Part shown: piece by piece, positions 6,123 through 8,541 of the stretch
How positions within the stretch are numbered: the stretch's first letter is position 1
How the letters are laid out: each line of letters opens with the position of its first letter
NCBI GenBank assembly: GCA_002424495.1
Contig: DIKH01000379.1
Coordinates: forward strand, 1-8,541
From: Desulfobacteraceae bacterium UBA5623
GTDB lineage: Bacteria > Desulfobacterota > DSM-4660 > Desulfatiglandales > Desulfatiglandaceae
Direction: 5' to 3'
Length of the DNA: 8,541 nucleotides
Made by a program: the position numbers and the translations under genes
The notes under the pieces: model-generated
What the model was told of the DNA's origin: nothing
Database searches by the model: none
Seen by the model: the letters and a program-made list of their open reading frames with translations, nothing else

Positions 6123-6950
6123 TCAAACACTAACTTTTTCAAGATCGTGTATTTCTTTTAACGTGATCAACAAAGGGCGTAGTTCCTGGAGGGGGACAGA
6201 GTTTGGTCCGTCACAGAGGGCGGAATCCGGATCAGGATGAACTTCCATAAACACGCCGTCAGCGCCCGCTGCAACAGCGGCCTTTGATAAGTGGCCAACA
6301 AATTGCCTTTGGCCGCCGGAACTGGTCCCCCTGCCACCTGGGATCTGAACGCTGTGAGTTGCGTCAAAAACGACCGGAAATCCGAAGCCCTTCATTATTG
6401 CGATTGACCTGATGTCAACAACAAGATTGTTGTAACCAAAAAAGGTGCCGCGTTCTGTTAGCAGTATGCCATGATTGTTAAGGGAAGTGATCTTTTCAAT
6501 CGCATGTTCCATATCCCATGGTGAGAGAAATTGCCCTTTTTTTAAGTTCACCGGCAGACCGGCCCGCGCCGCTGCCAGGAGAAGATCTGTCTGACGGCAC
6601 AACAAAGCAGGTATCTGAATAAGATCAAGGACAGTCGCCGCTTTTTCAACCTCAGGTGTCTGATGGACATCTGAGACTATTGGTAACCCGGTTTCATTTT
6701 TCACCTTTTTGAGAATCTTCAGCCCTTCATCTATGCCCGGCCCCCTGAACGAACTCAAAGAGGTGCGGTTGGCCTTATCGTAAGAGGCCTTGAAGATTAT
6801 CCCTATGTCCAAATCCTGTCCTATTTGTTTTAAAAAATGGGCGATTTCAAGGGTTATCGCTTCATTTTCAATCACACAAGGCCCTGCAATCAGAAAAAAA
6901 GGGCCATTTGAGCGAACTTCAATTCTGCCGATTTTGATAACGTCATTCAT
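6123..6950 (-). CDS. kdsA: 3-deoxy-8-phosphooctulonate synthase KdsA, predicted metal-dependent class
   Basis: A 275-residue TIM-barrel enzyme condensing arabinose 5-phosphate with phosphoenolpyruvate to Kdo 8-phosphate, the committed step of Kdo synthesis. Family motifs include FLIAGPCVIENE (about 19-30), FKASYDKANRTSLSSFRGPG (53-72), VSDVHQ, QIPALLCRQTDLL, NLKKGQFLSPWDM, TERGTFFGYNNLVVD and VVFDATHSVQIPG. C25 in AGPC occupies the place that is Cys in metal-dependent (Aquifex-type) enzymes and Asn in the metal-independent E. coli enzyme. H199, E236 and D247 are the expected other ligands, so a metal-dependent enzyme is inferred. The ATG is preceded by AAAGGGG about 8 nt upstream. It is the first gene of the leftward operon; pyrG, which often precedes kdsA, is not there, and a palindromic repeat occupies the leader instead. 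Confidence 0.97.
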   Translation of the reverse strand: MNDVIKIGRIEVRSNGPFFLIAGPCVIENEAITLEIAHFLKQIGQDLDIGIIFKASYDKANRTSLSSFRGPGIDEGLKILKKVKNETGLPIVSDVHQTPEVEKAATVLDLIQIPALLCRQTDLLLAAARAGLPVNLKKGQFLSPWDMEHAIEKITSLNNHGILLTERGTFFGYNNLVVDIRSIAIMKGFGFPVVFDATHSVQIPGGRGTSSGGQRQFVGHLSKAAVAAGADGVFMEVHPDPDSALCDGPNSVPLQELRPLLITLKEIHDLEKVSV

Positions 6951-6976
6951 TTAAAAGGCCCCTTTAAAACTTAAAA

Positions 6977-7128
6977 TAAGCGGTTAGCTGTTGGCGTTTA
7001 GCTTTTAGCTCTAATGATGATACAGAGTTAATAAAAACCTCATTTTCACCCATTGGATGAAAATGAAAATTGGTGTAATTCCTTATAATCATTCAGCTAA
7101 GTGCTAACGGCTAACAGCTAATCGCTTA
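6977..7128. repeat. 152-bp near-palindrome with TTAGCNN heptad arms
   Basis: The outer arms 6977-7010 and 7095-7128 are inverted copies matching at 28 of 34 positions. The symmetry continues inward (7012-7022 against 7084-7094, 9 of 11) and reaches a central hairpin CATTTTCA/TGAAAATG (7041-7048 and 7058-7065) around the same midpoint near 7053. Each arm is five degenerate 7-bp units of the type TTAGCNN, the outermost starting TAAGCG. The ends are TA-AGCG and CGCT-TA, which would fit a TA target duplication. It resembles a non-autonomous miniature inverted-repeat or REP-like intergenic element; no transposase is present. Copy number elsewhere is unknown. Confidence 0.7.
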
Positions 7129-7134
7129 AGTTAG

Positions 7135-7161
7135 ATTATAGAATGACATCCTTAAAGTCAA
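7135..7161 (-). promoter_or_regulatory. Probable sigma-70-type promoter for the kdsA operon
   Basis: On the minus strand TTGACT (plus 7156-7161, 5 of 6) is followed after 15 bp by TATAAT (plus 7135-7140, 6 of 6). The spacing is shorter than the ideal 17 bp. The predicted start, near 7128, coincides with the outer edge of the palindromic element, so the kdsA leader of about 178 nt would contain the whole palindrome. Confidence 0.42.
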
Positions 7162-7244
7162 GAAAAGTGCCTCGTTAAAGGCAATTCCAGTATTTTGGAC
7201 TCCAGTGGACAGTTGTGCATAAGATGAACTGTTCAAACTTTTGC

Positions 7245-7273
7245 TTGTCATGGAAACACAGAATCATTATGAT
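7245..7273 (+). promoter_or_regulatory. Probable sigma-70-type promoter for the HcyBio gene
   Basis: TTGTCA (7245-7250, 5 of 6) and TATGAT (7268-7273, 5 of 6) are separated by exactly 17 bp. The predicted start near 7280 leaves a leader of about 25 nt that contains the GGAGG ribosome-binding site (7291-7295) 10 nt before the ATG. A small inverted repeat ACAGTT/AACTGT is centred about 60 bp upstream of the predicted start, a usual place for an activator site, but its arms are only 6 bp. Confidence 0.55.
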
Positions 7274-7305
7274 CGGCAAAATCTATTTGGGGAGGACAGG
7301 CAGCA

Positions 7306-8481
7306 ATGGCGCAAAAAAAGGTGTCAAAGACAATCCAGGAAATCAATCAGAGAATAAGGCAGGGCAAGGTTGTCGTTGTTACAGCCGATGAGATGGCGGA
7401 TGTCGTCAAAAAAAAAGGGCCTGAAAAAGCGGCGAGGGAGATTGATGTAGTCACCACCGGCACATTTGCGCCGATGTGTTCTTCAGGGGCGTTTATTAAC
7501 TTCGGTCACTCAAAACCACCGATCAAGGCCTCACGTGTGTGGTTAAACGGGGTTCAGGCCTATGCAGGGCTTGCTGCCGTTGACGTGTATTTGGGCGCCA
7601 CTGAGGCGCAAAAGGATGATCCACTCAACAAGGTGCACCCGGGACAGTTTAAATATGGCGGCGGCCATGTCATCCATGACCTGGTCGCAGGCAAAAAGAT
7701 AACTCTCAAGGCCACTGCCTATGGTACTGATTGCTACCCCAACCAATCGGTCGAAAAAAGGGTCACTCTTGCCGATCTGCCTTCTGCAACGCTGTTAAAC
7801 CCGAGGAATGCCTACCAGAACTACAATTGCGCCGTTAACCTGACCAAAAAGACCATCTATACCTACATGGGGGTTCTAAAACCAAATACAGGCAATGCCA
7901 ACTATGCAACATCCGGCCAGTTGAGTCCCCTTCTGAACGACCCCTTTTATATGACAATGGGTCTGGGCACAAGGATATTTCTTGGTGGGGCGCATGGTTA
8001 TATCATCGGTCCGGGTACTCAGCACAATCCCAAGGCCAAGAGGGATAAAAACGGTCTGCCTTTGACCCCGGCGGGAACCCTGATGGTCATGGGAGACCTG
8101 AAAGAAATGGATCCGGAATGGATTGCAGGAGCAAGTCTTCTGGGTTACGGCTGCTCGCTTGCCGTTGGTATCGGTGTACCCATACCTGTCCTCAATGAGC
8201 AGATGGCGCGTTTTACCGGCGTATCTGATGAAGAAATTTTCACCCAGATCATTGACTATGGAAATGACTATCCACGAGGGGAGACGAAGAGTCTTGGCCA
8301 GGTAAACTACGCAGAGCTAAAAAGCGGGGCGATCCGCTTTATGAAGGAAGATGTACCCACGGTTCCCATGTCTTCCTATGTCAAGGCGCTCAAGATCGCC
8401 AAAATCCTCAAGGGCTGGATAGAAAAAGGAGAATTCTTTCTGACAGAGCCGCAGTTGATGCTTCCATCTGTTACTTTTTAG
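7306..8481 (+). CDS. HcyBio/DUF39 homocysteine biosynthesis protein (sulfide incorporation)
   Basis: A 391-residue protein of the HcyBio (DUF39) family. Genetic work on methanogens (Methanosarcina MA1821) and sulfate-reducing Desulfovibrio links this family, together with a NIL/ferredoxin partner, to homocysteine formation from aspartate semialdehyde and sulfide without O-acyl-homoserine. Recognisable segments are TIQEINQRIRQGKVVVVTADEM (9-30), VTTGTFAPMCSSGAFINFGHSKPPIK (49-74), GGGHVIHDLVAGK (118-130), TAYGTDCYPN (137-146), NPRNAYQNYNCAVN (165-178), LGGAHGYIIGPGTQHNP (226-242) and VMGDLKEMDPEWI (261-273). Cysteines C58 and C143 lie in the conserved blocks, and persulfide-forming cysteines have been reported for the methanogen protein; the equivalence is inferred. 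No CBS domains follow the catalytic part, unlike the longer archaeal form. The gene has its own promoter and strong GGAGG site and runs away from the LPS cluster. The partner NIL/ferredoxin gene is not seen and may lie beyond the window. Confidence 0.9.
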   Translation: MAQKKVSKTIQEINQRIRQGKVVVVTADEMADVVKKKGPEKAAREIDVVTTGTFAPMCSSGAFINFGHSKPPIKASRVWLNGVQAYAGLAAVDVYLGATEAQKDDPLNKVHPGQFKYGGGHVIHDLVAGKKITLKATAYGTDCYPNQSVEKRVTLADLPSATLLNPRNAYQNYNCAVNLTKKTIYTYMGVLKPNTGNANYATSGQLSPLLNDPFYMTMGLGTRIFLGGAHGYIIGPGTQHNPKAKRDKNGLPLTPAGTLMVMGDLKEMDPEWIAGASLLGYGCSLAVGIGVPIPVLNEQMARFTGVSDEEIFTQIIDYGNDYPRGETKSLGQVNYAELKSGAIRFMKEDVPTVPMSSYVKALKIAKILKGWIEKGEFFLTEPQLMLPSVTF

Positions 8482-8541
8482 GAGACCTTCTGAAGACTAG
8501 AGCTCAATTTTCAATTCTTAATGTCCCTTTCAGGGATGGTT
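8482..8541. other. Sequence after the HcyBio gene to the window end
   Basis: Sixty bases with no established gene. A short hairpin TCCCT-TTC-AGGGA (8524-8528 with 8532-8536) lies at the very end, but the window stops before any T-run, so a terminator cannot be judged. An ATG at 8521 opens a frame running off the end without a visible Shine-Dalgarno sequence; I do not call it a gene. Confidence 0.4.

Larger units (their letters stand above)
6951..7305. other. Divergent intergenic region between kdsA and HcyBio gene
   Basis: This 355-bp stretch has no credible coding frame. From left to right it holds the kdsA ribosome-binding site, a 152-bp palindromic repeat (6977-7128), a probable minus-strand promoter (7135-7161), a short inverted repeat ACAGTT/AACTGT (7209-7214 and 7227-7232), a good plus-strand promoter (7245-7273) and the ribosome-binding site GGAGG (7291-7295) of the HcyBio gene. 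I looked for a SAM or cobalamin riboswitch on both strands and saw none; the plus-strand leader is only about 25 nt. Confidence 0.7.

Noticed and set aside
7129..7305. Possible SAM or other methionine-related riboswitch upstream of the HcyBio gene
   Set aside because: The predicted leader is only about 25 nt and no conserved riboswitch core or terminator/antiterminator pair is visible.
8521..8541. ATG-initiated frame at the window end
   Set aside because: Only seven codons are visible, with no Shine-Dalgarno sequence, so there is not enough to call a gene.

Overview
The window reads as chromosomal core DNA of a Gram-negative bacterium that makes Kdo-containing lipopolysaccharide. The gene order on the minus strand, kdsA-kdsC-lptC-lptA-lptB-rpoN-hpf-ptsN-EIIA(Man)-tpiA, resembles that of Desulfobacterota (the former Deltaproteobacteria). 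A divergent plus-strand gene of the HcyBio/DUF39 homocysteine-synthesis family supports a sulfide-rich, anaerobic (sulfate-reducer-like) lifestyle. The taxon is inferred from gene content and order; there is no marker sequence to name a species. No phage, transposase, CRISPR array, rRNA or tRNA is visible.

Layout, right to left along the minus strand. An intergenic region of about 355 bp (6951-7305) separates two divergent units. It holds a 152-bp near-perfect palindrome (6977-7128) whose arms are built of degenerate TTAGCNN heptads, a probable kdsA promoter just outside the palindrome, and a good sigma-70-like promoter for the plus-strand HcyBio gene (7306-8481). Leftward come kdsA and kdsC (Kdo synthesis), lptC/lptA/lptB (LPS export bridge and ATPase), rpoN (sigma-54), long-form hpf (ribosome hibernation), ptsN (EIIA-Ntr) and a mannose-family EIIA. 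Gaps are 2-67 bp and lptC/lptA overlap by 4 bp, so this is probably one long operon, possibly with an internal promoter before lptC. After a 177-bp spacer the unit ends in tpiA, which is cut by the window edge inside the codon expected to encode the catalytic glutamate.

How the genes work together. KdsA and KdsC make Kdo, the inner sugar of LPS, and LptC/A/B move finished LPS toward the outer membrane. RpoN, HPF, PtsN and the EIIA-Man protein form the familiar sigma-54/nitrogen-PTS regulatory block. Two usual neighbours are missing: no rapZ lies between ptsN and the EIIA-Man gene, and no kdsD lies near kdsA/kdsC.

The points most worth checking are: the heptad palindrome, which would form a giant hairpin in the kdsA leader; a 12-of-13 match to the sigma-54 -24/-12 consensus inside the 3' end of the EIIA-Man gene, pointing into the spacer before tpiA; a second looser palindrome in that spacer; and a perfect -10 box that would give lptC an almost leaderless transcript, matching its lack of a Shine-Dalgarno sequence.
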